DNA of 37,455 bases. Source: an uncultured Prevotellaceae bacterium (GTDB taxonomy: Bacteria; Bacteroidota; Bacteroidia; Bacteroidales; Bacteroidaceae). Each line of letters opens with the position of its first letter. The stretch's first letter is position 1. Below, piece by piece: positions 30,203 to 37,455 of this stretch. Position numbers and translations under genes: made by a program. Location of the stretch: positions 1-37,455 of the forward strand of contig OMQN01000039.1 of NCBI GenBank assembly GCA_900313235.1, read 5' to 3'. The notes below the pieces were generated by a model that saw only the letters and a list, made by a program, of their open reading frames with translations, made no database searches and was not told the origin of the DNA.

Positions 30203-31666
30203 TTATTTTTTACGCAAGAAGGCTATGCACTCCTCGAGTATCTTGACTCGAAGCAGTCGCATAACGACGTAGTACAGCACCACTGCCATCACGATACGCA
30301 TGGCTAGGAGCAAAGCTAACTGCCAACAGCCATCTGCCAACAGCCATCTGCCAACAGCCAAACTCCCCCACCATGTGGCAGCCATCACACCAAAGGCTAT
30401 CACGGCAAAGGGCATGATGTCAAACAACAGAGCCCACAGCGTGTAGCCCGTCAGTCGGCTGACGAAGAAGTGCCACACCAGCGTCCATAGCACGTAGATG
30501 ATGACGTAGGCAATGACCATGGTGCGGATGCCGTAGGGATAGAGCACCTGCATGGTGGCGATGAGTGTGACGCAGAGGGCCAGTGTCACCCAGAAATACG
30601 TACCGCTCTTGCCCTTGCTGATGAGCATATTGGTGAGCACGCTGCTGATGGGTATGAAGGCACCACTGATGCAGAGCAGCTGCAGCAGACGGGCAGATAC
30701 TAACCACTTCTCACCGATGGTCAGCACGATGAACTCCTGGGCTACCATGCCGAAACCAAACAGCAGGGGGAAGGCGAGGAAGGCGGTGAAGCGCATCAGC
30801 TTGCGGAGAATGCGCAACTGTCGTTCCTGTTCGTCGGCGACATTGGTGAAGACGGGTTGTGCCACCTGTGCCAGTGTACCCTGCAGCAGGTAGAACACCT
30901 TGCTGTTCCACTGGTAGGCCTGGTTGTAGTTGCCCACCTCGTGTTTGGTGAAGTGGCGACCCAGCAGGATGTTCATCACGTTAGTGTTGATACGCTCCAG
31001 GATGGTCGTTGCCAGCAGTTTGCTGCTGAACTTAAACATGTGTCTGACGGGCCCGAAGTCAAGGTGTAGGGTGGGGCGCCACGGTGAGAAATGCCATAGC
31101 AGCAGACTGTTCAGTCCGATATACGCCATCGACTGGATGGCCAGTGCCCAGTAGCCGCATTTCAGGAAGGCTAACGTCACACCGATGATGCTCGACAAGA
31201 GTGTTGCCGTCATGTTACACTTCGCCTGTTCCTTGACCATCATGTTACGGAACAGGTAGGCCGACTGTGCCGTACCCAGCGCTGCGAAGATGATGGTGAG
31301 GAAGGCTACGCGACAGAGCAGTACCAACTCTGGCGTGTGGTAGTAGTCGGCAATGAATGGTGCTACGAAGAACAGAACGACATAGCACGTCACGCCCACG
31401 ATGATGTTAAACCAGAAGACGCTGTTGTAGTCGTTGTGCTGAGGCTCCTTGAGATTGCCGATGGCACTCTTGAAGCCACTCTCCTGTAGGGCGGTGGCTA
31501 TCAGTTGGAAGACCAGTATCATGGCTATCATACCATAGTCTTCCGGTCCCAGCAAACGACCCAGAATGATGCCGAACAGCAAGCCAAGTCCCTGCTGCAC
31601 CACATTATTCATGCCGCCCCAGAATAGGCCGCGTGTCGTCTTCTCCTTCAGTGTTTCCGTACTCAT
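30203..31666 (-). CDS. MOP-family polysaccharide flippase (Wzx-like)
   Basis: 487 residues from ATG 31666; the upstream frame extension lies beyond the likely transcription start. It begins MSTETLKEKTTRGLFWGGMN, and about 12-14 hydrophobic helices follow, with the signature RLLGPEDYGMIAMILVFQ. Such proteins move lipid-linked oligosaccharides across the inner membrane. In this neighbourhood it would export the unit assembled by the glycosyltransferases and perhaps decorated by LicD. Residues of about 436-451 (AVGRWLLADGCWQLAL region), between late helices, are encoded by a heptamer array. Confidence 0.9.
   Translation of the reverse strand: MSTETLKEKTTRGLFWGGMNNVVQQGLGLLFGIILGRLLGPEDYGMIAMILVFQLIATALQESGFKSAIGNLKEPQHNDYNSVFWFNIIVGVTCYVVLFFVAPFIADYYHTPELVLLCRVAFLTIIFAALGTAQSAYLFRNMMVKEQAKCNMTATLLSSIIGVTLAFLKCGYWALAIQSMAYIGLNSLLLWHFSPWRPTLHLDFGPVRHMFKFSSKLLATTILERINTNVMNILLGRHFTKHEVGNYNQAYQWNSKVFYLLQGTLAQVAQPVFTNVADEQERQLRILRKLMRFTAFLAFPLLFGFGMVAQEFIVLTIGEKWLVSARLLQLLCISGAFIPISSVLTNMLISKGKSGTYFWVTLALCVTLIATMQVLYPYGIRTMVIAYVIIYVLWTLVWHFFVSRLTGYTLWALLFDIMPFAVIAFGVMAATWWGSLAVGRWLLADGCWQLALLLAMRIVMAVVLYYVVMRLLRVKILEECIAFLRKK
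30314..30362. repeat. Heptamer array inside the flippase gene, word TGCCAAC/AGCCATC, seven units
   Basis: GCT at 30315 and GCC at 30322, 30329, 30336, 30343, 30350 and 30357 keep an unbroken 7-bp period, with a 14-bp alternation of TGCCAAC and AGCCATC. The array keeps the flippase frame open. Confidence 0.9.
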
Positions 31667-31682
31667 TTGCTTTCTCTCAAAG

Positions 31683-31690
31683 CAAAGGTA
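31683..31690 (-). promoter_or_regulatory. -7 box of the flippase promoter
   Basis: Minus-strand TACCTTTG, a perfect -7 match. The start would fall about ten bases ahead of ATG 31666, so the leader is very short. No good -33 box at the standard distance. Confidence 0.6.
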
Positions 31691-31700
31691 CACAATAATT

Positions 31701-31743
31701 GGAACACTCCTGCTAACGCTATAAGATTTTTAATCATTTATAA
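31701..31743. repeat. Dispersed 43-bp repeat, copy 2
   Basis: 38 of 43 positions match 13361-13403. It lies in the spacer between the flippase and pectate lyase genes, next to the flippase promoter. Confidence 0.75.
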
Positions 31744-31786
31744 CAGATAGGAGAAATGTAGTCAACCTGGTCTGCCATTAGTCGTT

Positions 31787-32875
31787 CTACGGTTCAATCT
31801 TCAGCGTGGCACCGGCACCATTCTCTTTGTTTCTCAGGACTGAAGGAACCAAATTGGCATCGAAAGTGTTATATTCATAGGTGGGTACAAACTGGCCACG
31901 TTCACCTCTTGCCAACTCTACGTCGTCAACTCCCAAACATCCCACGATCTTGAGGTTGAAATCTTTTTCTTTACTCCAGTCTTTTATCGCATTTTCCTTA
32001 GCCTGATCTGTCACGAAAGCGCATTTTTCTACGAAGATATTGGAATACACTCCGTAACCTATACAGTAATTATAGTTGTTGCCGTCGTAAAGACAGTTCA
32101 CTACATGTACTTTTCCAAAGCGAACACGCGGACAACGCTCAGAACACCCTTCTCCCCACCAACAGCAGATAAACGTGCAGTTGAGGTGTCCTTCATCTAT
32201 GTCGGCTGTCTTGTCGCTGTTGCCTATCAAGTTGCAGTTGCGGTGGTCGCTGCTTCCGCCACTACCACCTTCTTTGGGCTCTATAAGGTAGCTGAAATGA
32301 GTCCAACTGACACAAATATTGTCAGAGCCTTCCACAATGTCGAAATTGCCGTCGATGCCATCTTGTATGTCACAGTGGTCCACCCATATGTTCTTTGCAC
32401 CAACCAGACTGATATTATCGCTATAGTTGGCATCGATATCGTAGGCACCAGGGCCGAGCAGCGTCAAATTGCGGATGATGACGTTCTCGCTGCCTTTTAA
32501 TAAGAATATACCGGCATCCTCGTTGCGATTAGTATTACTGATGCTTGCTCCTGCTAAACCGATAATGGACTTGTTGGAACCAACAGAAAGCATCTTGTTG
32601 AGGGTTATCTGCCCCTTCACATATATGGTTGCCGGATTGGTACCACTCACGGCGTCTTTCAGTTGTTCAGCGGTGCTTACCACAACCTTGTTTTGATTGT
32701 TGCCACCAGTGGTGTTTGCACCAAAACCTATTGGTTTAAGACTATCGTAAGAGGGGGGAGGAGTGTTGCCCGATGTGTTGTCGTCGTTTGAACAAGAAGA
32801 CAACGAGAAAACCATGGTTAGCAGGATACCTGCATAAGCTAATTTGTTCATTAGATAGTAAGGGTTGTTATTCAT
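31787..32875 (-). CDS. Pectate lyase, PL1-like, lipoprotein
   Basis: 362 residues from ATG 32875; ATG 32851 (MNKLAYAG) is an equally plausible start. The lipobox SLSSC gives Cys28 of the longer form, so the enzyme is envelope-anchored. PL1 parallel beta-helix motifs are clear: IWVDHCDIQDGIDGNFD with the Ca-binding acidic residues (163-179), NICVSWTHFSY, and PRVRFGKVHVVNC (249-261) with the arginines of the catalytic site. PL1 enzymes cut polygalacturonate by beta-elimination and leave 4,5-unsaturated ends. It is transcribed divergently from a GH105 gene that would act on such ends. Confidence 0.92.
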   Translation of the reverse strand: MNNNPYYLMNKLAYAGILLTMVFSLSSCSNDDNTSGNTPPPSYDSLKPIGFGANTTGGNNQNKVVVSTAEQLKDAVSGTNPATIYVKGQITLNKMLSVGSNKSIIGLAGASISNTNRNEDAGIFLLKGSENVIIRNLTLLGPGAYDIDANYSDNISLVGAKNIWVDHCDIQDGIDGNFDIVEGSDNICVSWTHFSYLIEPKEGGSGGSSDHRNCNLIGNSDKTADIDEGHLNCTFICCWWGEGCSERCPRVRFGKVHVVNCLYDGNNYNYCIGYGVYSNIFVEKCAFVTDQAKENAIKDWSKEKDFNLKIVGCLGVDDVELARGERGQFVPTYEYNTFDANLVPSVLRNKENGAGATLKIEP

Positions 32876-32908
32876 ATGCTTTAGATTGATTGTTATGATA
32901 TTATTGGG

Positions 32909-32916
32909 CAAAATTA
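32909..32916 (-). promoter_or_regulatory. -7 box of the pectate lyase promoter
   Basis: Minus-strand TAATTTTG fits TAnnTTTG. A weak ATTG lies 16 nt further upstream as a possible -33. Confidence 0.5.
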
Positions 32917-32980
32917 CAAAAAAATGATGATTCAATAAAAGAAAAAACAAAAAAAGTGTGAATATTCATTGAAAAATATC

Positions 32981-32988
32981 TAACTTTG
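32981..32988 (+). promoter_or_regulatory. -7 box of the GH105 promoter
   Basis: TAACTTTG fits the -7 consensus; no clear TTTG at -33, which may mean that an activator is needed. ATG 33017 is 28 bases downstream. Confidence 0.5.
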
Positions 32989-33016
32989 CATTTGTTTGTA
33001 TATTAAAATGGATGGA

Positions 33017-34645
33017 ATGAAAACAAGAAGGCTTATGTTTTTCCTGTTAGCAATAGGAATTTGTTGGAATAATGTTGCAAATGCTCAGCCCGCTGCTGGT
33101 GAGCCTTGTACATTTTCGGATCAACTGAGGTATTCTCAGTTGGTTATCAACTCACGCATCAATGATTTCAAGGCGAATAAAGCGAATGCAGGCTTCGGCG
33201 TATTCGACAGTCAAGGCAATCTCCTCGTTGCCCCTAACTACTCAATGAGTTGTTTAGACTATGTGCCAGGATTGGTAGCAAAAGCTATTATAGAGACAGT
33301 GGATTTTTATAAAGATCATCATGAAGTTGACGTAAGACCATGGTATTATGCTATCCAAAATTATGCTAATAGCTATGACATCTCACAAGATGGTAAAGAT
33401 GGCAAGTGCTTTGATGACATCAATGCCGTAAAACTCTATTTTAGATTGCAGGAGCTTGCAAACAACAAGACTTTTGGCGATGGTCCCTATTTCACGAATG
33501 ATGAGACCGTCACTGTTTCAAAAAAACGTTTCGCCGATGCCCTTGTGTCCATCGACATTGCCAACACCAACTATGCCATTAAAGAGAGTACGCTGGCAGG
33601 TGCTGCCGGGGGCTGGTGGCATAAGTCGTTCTATACTGACCAGATGTGGTGCGACGGCCAGTATATGGGACCGGCACTATTGGCACAGATGATCAACGAA
33701 TATACGGACTATGCCGCCATTAGTGCCAACGACTGGGACCTTATTACCAAGCAGTTTACCATTTCATGGAACTATTTATGGGATGAGGACGTAAAGCTGC
33801 TTTATCATGCCTTCACTGCCGATCCTGCAGGGGAAGCAGCAAAAATATGGGTTGGCATCTCTGCCGAGCCAGGTTCTGAAGTCTATCATTCTGCCGAGTT
33901 TTGGGGTCGAGCTACAGCTTGGTACTTCCTGGCACTTGTCGATGTCATGGAACAGATGTTGAAGGCGGGAATGAAAGATACTGACAACTACCTGTTGTTG
34001 CACGGCTATCTTCAGCAGTTAGCAGCTGGCTTGGCAGCGAAACAAGACATGAATACGGGTTGTTGGTATCAGTTGCTGAACTATGACGATAGCTACGTCG
34101 CTACAAGTTATAACAGCGAATTCTGCTATACCACGTCTCCTGTGGCTAATTATCTCGAGTCTTCATGTACGGCCATTTTTATTGCTGCTTATCTCAAGGG
34201 AATGCGTCTTGGGCTCTTCGATGTTGACTATACTGACTTGGCAAAGAAAGCTTATCGGGGCTTTGTTGAGAATTTCATGGTCGCTGACGGCATGGGTGGT
34301 GTCCATTTGCTTAGATGTTGCAAGTCGGCAGGACTTGCAGGTTTTGCATTTCGTGATGGCTCTGCCAACTATTATCTCATGGGCAAAGACACCGAACCAA
34401 CCTCCACGTCAGAAGGCAATTTCTATACAGAGGGCAAGGTCTTGGGGGGCTTCATCATGGCAGCTACAGAATATGAACGCATGAAAAACAAAGAAACAGG
34501 TATTCGTGCCGTCAGAGAGCATGAAAACACCACTCCCTCGTCTTATTCGCTCTTGGGCATCAAACTCAACAGCCAATCACCTTTGCAAAATATCTTTATC
34601 AAGGAAGGAAAAAAATATCATCACAACAAATTGGGAGTGAGATGA
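33017..34645 (+). CDS. GH105-like unsaturated rhamnogalacturonyl/glucuronyl hydrolase
   Basis: 542 residues from ATG 33017; ATG 33008 is possible. Signal peptide MKTRRLMFFLLAIGICWNNV, cleaved near ANAQ. The (alpha/alpha)6-barrel pattern of GH88/GH105 is seen in WWHKSFYTDQMWCDGQYMGP and SAEFWGRATAWYFLALVDVM, where the tryptophans and the aspartate line the active site of the family. These enzymes remove the unsaturated uronic acid left by lyases, so it should act after the divergent pectate lyase. The tail ends IKEGKKYHHNKLGVR. It is followed by a long hairpin shared with the convergent TPR gene. Confidence 0.88.
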   Translation: MKTRRLMFFLLAIGICWNNVANAQPAAGEPCTFSDQLRYSQLVINSRINDFKANKANAGFGVFDSQGNLLVAPNYSMSCLDYVPGLVAKAIIETVDFYKDHHEVDVRPWYYAIQNYANSYDISQDGKDGKCFDDINAVKLYFRLQELANNKTFGDGPYFTNDETVTVSKKRFADALVSIDIANTNYAIKESTLAGAAGGWWHKSFYTDQMWCDGQYMGPALLAQMINEYTDYAAISANDWDLITKQFTISWNYLWDEDVKLLYHAFTADPAGEAAKIWVGISAEPGSEVYHSAEFWGRATAWYFLALVDVMEQMLKAGMKDTDNYLLLHGYLQQLAAGLAAKQDMNTGCWYQLLNYDDSYVATSYNSEFCYTTSPVANYLESSCTAIFIAAYLKGMRLGLFDVDYTDLAKKAYRGFVENFMVADGMGGVHLLRCCKSAGLAGFAFRDGSANYYLMGKDTEPTSTSEGNFYTEGKVLGGFIMAATEYERMKNKETGIRAVREHENTTPSSYSLLGIKLNSQSPLQNIFIKEGKKYHHNKLGVR

Positions 34646-34660
34646 TGAGAGATACAAAAA

Positions 34661-34719
34661 GTGTAAAGTAAACTATGTCAGGCTACGATAAAAGTAGTAA
34701 GACATAGTTTACTTTACAC
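34661..34719 (-). terminator. Hairpin terminator between convergent genes
   Basis: A perfect 19-bp stem pairs 34661-34679 with 34701-34719 around a 21-nt loop. On the minus strand it is followed by TTTTTG, which suits termination of the TPR gene; on the plus strand no T-tract follows. Confidence 0.8.
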
Positions 34720-34739
34720 GCTCGTTATATAGGTTTTGC

Positions 34740-36170
34740 TTACTTCGTTTCCATTACCTGCTTGGCAATCTGGTTCTCAGGATCGATCTGCAGCATCTTC
34801 TGGGCATACTGCTGGGCAGTGGCCTTGTCCTCTGCGATGATGAAATAGTAAGAAATGAGGTAGTGGTAGCTCTCCTTCAGACGAGCTTTGTCGGTGGCGT
34901 CTTTGTTTTCCTTGTTACCAATGAGCTGGTCGAGCTTCTCGTAGTAAGGCTTGGCAAGACCCTTCTTCTGGTCGGGATCCATATAGCCATTGACACGGGC
35001 ACGCATGAAGGTGGCATACTCAGCGGCATCCTCATACTTGTTCTCCAGGTCCTGATAGGTCTTGTCAGCCAAGACGAAGCAGGCTGCCTGCTCCTCGGGA
35101 GTGGTCTTCTTGTTGGCGTGCTGCAGGTGGAGCTGTGCCAGGGCAGCGATGTCGTTGGCAGAAGCCTTCTCTACCGTGTTCAGGTACTCCTCATAGTTCT
35201 TGATGGCATTGGGGTAGTCCTCCTGAGCCTTGTAGGCGTCAGAGAGCTGCTTGATGACACCGGCACGCTTGGCCTTGTTGTCCATATCTTCCTGCTGCAG
35301 AGCCTTCTTGTACATCTCTACGGCCTTGTCGTGCTGACCAGCACCGCTGAGGGCGTTGCCATAGTAGGTGTAGTCGTAGTAAGAGAACTTGGCAGAGTCA
35401 GACTTGTTGAACAGGGCGTCAGCATACATCAGAGCGTCGTCCCACTTCTTCAGCTCGGTGCTGTTGAAGAAGGCCAGACGGTTGAAGGCTGCGTGACGTG
35501 GGTTCTTGCTGAGGCCGAACTTGGCAACGTCGAGAGCAGTGTCGTACTTCTGCTTGAAGAAGGCTGTCATGGCGTAGTCGCTGAGGTCGCGGTCTTCCAT
35601 CTGTGCCTTGTCGGCCTTGTTGTAAGCGCGAAGAGCAGCGTCGAAGTCGTTAGACATGTAGTAGATGCGGCCAATGAGGGCGTCAACAGCTACGTCGGGA
35701 CGCTGTGAGCGCAGTTCCTCGAGTTTGCTGACAGCACCACGGGGGCTGATCTTACGGTATACGTTAGCATACTTGTAGTAAGCCTCGGGTTCTGTGGGAG
35801 CAGCGTAGATGGCCTGCTCGTACTGTGCGGCAGCACCACCACCGTTGTCACCATAAGCCTCGATGTCGCCCAGCAGGATGTAGGCAGGAGCACACTGGTT
35901 CTTAGAGGCTGTCAGTGCATGGTGGGCATAGGTTTTTGCGTTAGCAGTATCCTTGGCCTCATAGAATGCACGACCGAAAGCTACCAGATTCACAGCGTTC
36001 TTCTTGTTAGCCTTGTAGAAGGGCTTCATCTGCTTGTCCAGATCGGCGGGTTTCTTACTAATGATGTCCTTGACGGCCTGTACGTCGGCTTCTGTACCGT
36101 TCTGGGCCGTAGCGCTTGCGCTGTAACCTGCGGTCAGCGCAGCAATGAATAGATATTTAATTGCTTTCAT
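34740..36170 (-). CDS. Periplasmic TPR-repeat protein
   Basis: 476 residues. Signal peptide MKAIKYLFIAALTAGYSASA, cleavage after ATA. The rest is a chain of tetratricopeptide-type helix pairs (for example GRAFYEAKDTANAKTYAHHA, YGNALSGAGQHDKAVEMYKK, LSDAYKAQEDYPNAIKNYEE), which serve protein-protein binding. It lies 69 bp after the PstS-like gene and lacks its own -7 box, so it is probably in one operon with tonB and pstS. Such a TonB/PstS-like/TPR grouping is common in Bacteroidetes and points to an envelope energy-transduction complex (recollection plus inference). Confidence 0.9.
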   Translation of the reverse strand: MKAIKYLFIAALTAGYSASATAQNGTEADVQAVKDIISKKPADLDKQMKPFYKANKKNAVNLVAFGRAFYEAKDTANAKTYAHHALTASKNQCAPAYILLGDIEAYGDNGGGAAAQYEQAIYAAPTEPEAYYKYANVYRKISPRGAVSKLEELRSQRPDVAVDALIGRIYYMSNDFDAALRAYNKADKAQMEDRDLSDYAMTAFFKQKYDTALDVAKFGLSKNPRHAAFNRLAFFNSTELKKWDDALMYADALFNKSDSAKFSYYDYTYYGNALSGAGQHDKAVEMYKKALQQEDMDNKAKRAGVIKQLSDAYKAQEDYPNAIKNYEEYLNTVEKASANDIAALAQLHLQHANKKTTPEEQAACFVLADKTYQDLENKYEDAAEYATFMRARVNGYMDPDQKKGLAKPYYEKLDQLIGNKENKDATDKARLKESYHYLISYYFIIAEDKATAQQYAQKMLQIDPENQIAKQVMETK

Positions 36171-36239
36171 AATTCTACATTATTTCGTTATAGTAGTATC
36201 TGTCTATTTGACGTTTGTAATCGCTGAATGTTTATTTTT

Positions 36240-37199
36240 TTATTGATTATTCACAAATACCGTCCTTGTATTCATTCCTGCCTGTATGGGTAGCAGACCT
36301 GACTTCTGGATGAGCAACTGGCCTTTAGGCAGGCGGCAGAAGTGCGCGAAGTTGGAGGGCAGTCCGCTGCGCGGCTCGTTGAGCAGGGCGTAGATGGTAC
36401 GGATGAGCGGATAGTTTCCGTTGTATATATAATATTGGTATGGACGCCAGCTGTTGGCTACTGTCGCAGAGTCCATGCGGCTGACTTTCATAACTGTTAT
36501 ATTCTTCTTAAAGGTGACATTCGTGGTGTCACGGCTGTCGTTCAGCCAGTTGCTTCCGATGATGCCTAAGGAGTTCTTGTGGTTCTCCACGTAGTCGATA
36601 ACGGCAGCGCTGGTCTTTACGGCTCCGATGTTGGGGGCCTTGAATTCTTTACCCTCCAGCAGTGAGTCGACACACCAACGTACGGTACTCGACAGCGGAT
36701 TGTCGAAGACAACATCGATGGTGCCTAACTTTGAGGTAGGGTAGAGGTCGTTCCAGTTGACCAACTCACCTTTGAGGATGCGCTTGAAGTCCTTGACGGT
36801 GATGCAGGTGTCGGGGTTCTCGTTGTTGACGATGATGGCCAGTCCGTCGTACGCAATGGGTATGGTACGTGGACGGTATGAACGGTCTATCAGGTTCTGA
36901 CGCTCTTTCTCAGTGAGGTCGCGGGTGGAGAATGCCAGCCACGTCTCTAACTTCATCAGCTTTTTGATGGCGTCCTGCTCGTTGGTGTATTGGGCCTTTA
37001 GCGTGTCAAGCACGTTGTTGTAGAGGAACACGTCGAGCGCTTCGTTCAGGATGGGACTGAAACTCTCGTCAGCAGTGAAGAAGCGGGCAGCGCGCTGATA
37101 GTCCTGCTCTGCTTTAGTATTTTTAGGCTTGTTCCCACATGAGGGGAACAAGCCTAAAATGAGTGTTAATCCAATAAGGATGGATGCGATTTTCTTCAT
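36240..37199 (-). CDS. PstS-like substrate-binding lipoprotein
   Basis: 319 residues. Lipobox FPSC puts the lipid on Cys21. The fold is that of periplasmic phosphate-binding PstS proteins: DESFSPILNEALDVF, RTIPIAYDGLAIIVN, FKRILKGELVNWNDLYP, VFDNPLSSTVRW and SLGIIGSNWLND. No pstCAB transporter genes are in view, and it lies between tonB and a TPR gene, so a function other than phosphate import is possible. The C-terminus PKGQLLIQKSGLLPIQAG is typical of the family. Confidence 0.88.
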   Translation of the reverse strand: MKKIASILIGLTLILGLFPSCGNKPKNTKAEQDYQRAARFFTADESFSPILNEALDVFLYNNVLDTLKAQYTNEQDAIKKLMKLETWLAFSTRDLTEKERQNLIDRSYRPRTIPIAYDGLAIIVNNENPDTCITVKDFKRILKGELVNWNDLYPTSKLGTIDVVFDNPLSSTVRWCVDSLLEGKEFKAPNIGAVKTSAAVIDYVENHKNSLGIIGSNWLNDSRDTTNVTFKKNITVMKVSRMDSATVANSWRPYQYYIYNGNYPLIRTIYALLNEPRSGLPSNFAHFCRLPKGQLLIQKSGLLPIQAGMNTRTVFVNNQ

Positions 37200-37203
37200 G
37201 AAA

Positions 37204-37455
37204 TTATTGTAGTCTGAAGGTTACAGGTACGGTGTACTTTACACGTACAGCCGAGCCGTTCTGCTTACCAGGAATCCAGCGAGGCATAGACTTTACCACG
37301 CGCTGTGCTTCCTTGTCGAGTGACGGGTCTACGGACTTCACGACGCGAACGTCGGTAATCGAACCGTCCTTCTCAACGACGAACGTTACGATAACACGTC
37401 CCTGGATACCGTTCTCCTCAGCAACAACCGGATACTTGATGTTCTTTGACAGGTA
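37204..37455 (-). CDS. tonB: TonB energy transducer, C-terminal domain (cut by window edge)
   Basis: The minus-strand frame ends with TAA at 37204-37206 and is open to the window end; 83 residues are visible. They form the TonB C-terminal domain: YPVVAEENGIQGRVIVTFVV, then DGSITDVRVVKSVDPSLDKE, RVVKSMPRWIPGKQNG and a final VTFRLQ. This domain contacts the TonB box of outer-membrane receptors such as SusC-like proteins and passes on proton-motive energy. The stop lies 4 bp before the pstS-like ATG, so the two are coupled. Confidence 0.93.
   Translation of the reverse strand, partial: YLSKNIKYPVVAEENGIQGRVIVTFVVEKDGSITDVRVVKSVDPSLDKEAQRVVKSMPRWIPGKQNGSAVRVKYTVPVTFRLQ

Noticed and set aside
34863-35708. 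281-codon plus-strand open frame inside the TPR gene
   Set aside because: It is antisense to a clear TPR protein, rich in Leu/Val as expected of such a shadow, and has no signals of its own.
36240-37199. Phosphate-specific transport operon
   Set aside because: Only a PstS-like protein is present; the neighbours are tonB and a TPR gene and no permease or ATPase genes are seen.

Overview
The window looks like a chromosomal segment of a Prevotella-like member of the Bacteroidales. The ribosomal and RNA polymerase proteins at the left end read as Prevotella/Bacteroides type. Many genes are preceded by the Bacteroidetes promoter (TTTG, 19-20 nt, TAnnTTTG) rather than a Shine-Dalgarno sequence. 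Secreted proteins include glycine-zipper, BspA/GLUG and lipoprotein types. A pectate lyase/GH105 pair suggests a plant-glycan diet (inference).

Layout. 1-2690: end of the ribosomal operon (rpsM', rpsK, rpsD, rpoA, rplQ) and its terminator; rpsD and rpoA carry internal frameshifting deletions. 2636-8276: a lipoprotein gene converging on a leftward cluster (unknown gene, rpoN, PAP2-like protein, purE, ispG). 8390-10985: two tandem histidine phosphatases. 10953-12666: sufE and a U32-family gene, leftward. 12667-13548: a repeat-rich non-coding stretch with three promoter copies, a 434-bp inverted-repeat element, two 18-bp palindromes and a heptamer array. 13549-17433: a 1243-residue GLUG/BspA-like surface protein and a 46-residue peptide gene. 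17803-19361: a hipB/hipA toxin-antitoxin pair with hipA broken by a deletion. 19438-21021: an esterase and a papain-like lipoprotein. 21141-29349: one long rightward run, yicC, four-helix-bundle gene, gmk, nadD, then a glycan-decoration module. 29321-31666: a fucosyltransferase-like gene and a flippase, leftward. 31787-34645: divergent pectate lyase and GH105 hydrolase. 34740-37455: leftward tonB', pstS-like and TPR genes.

The most interesting functional unit is 23564-27204. One protein fuses a LicC-like nucleotidyltransferase to a HisC/CobD-like PLP enzyme. The next fuses an opine-dehydrogenase-like enzyme to a LicD phosphotransferase. Together with two glycosyltransferases, an acyltransferase and a flippase they could make, N-alkylate, activate and attach an amino-alcohol phosphate to a surface glycan. 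This is an inference from domain content.

The most unusual DNA-level signal is a set of eleven short arrays with a strict 7-bp period, plus two with an 8-bp period. Each has its own word; they sit at gene ends, between genes and inside four reading frames. No tRNA, rRNA, CRISPR array or transposase gene was seen.
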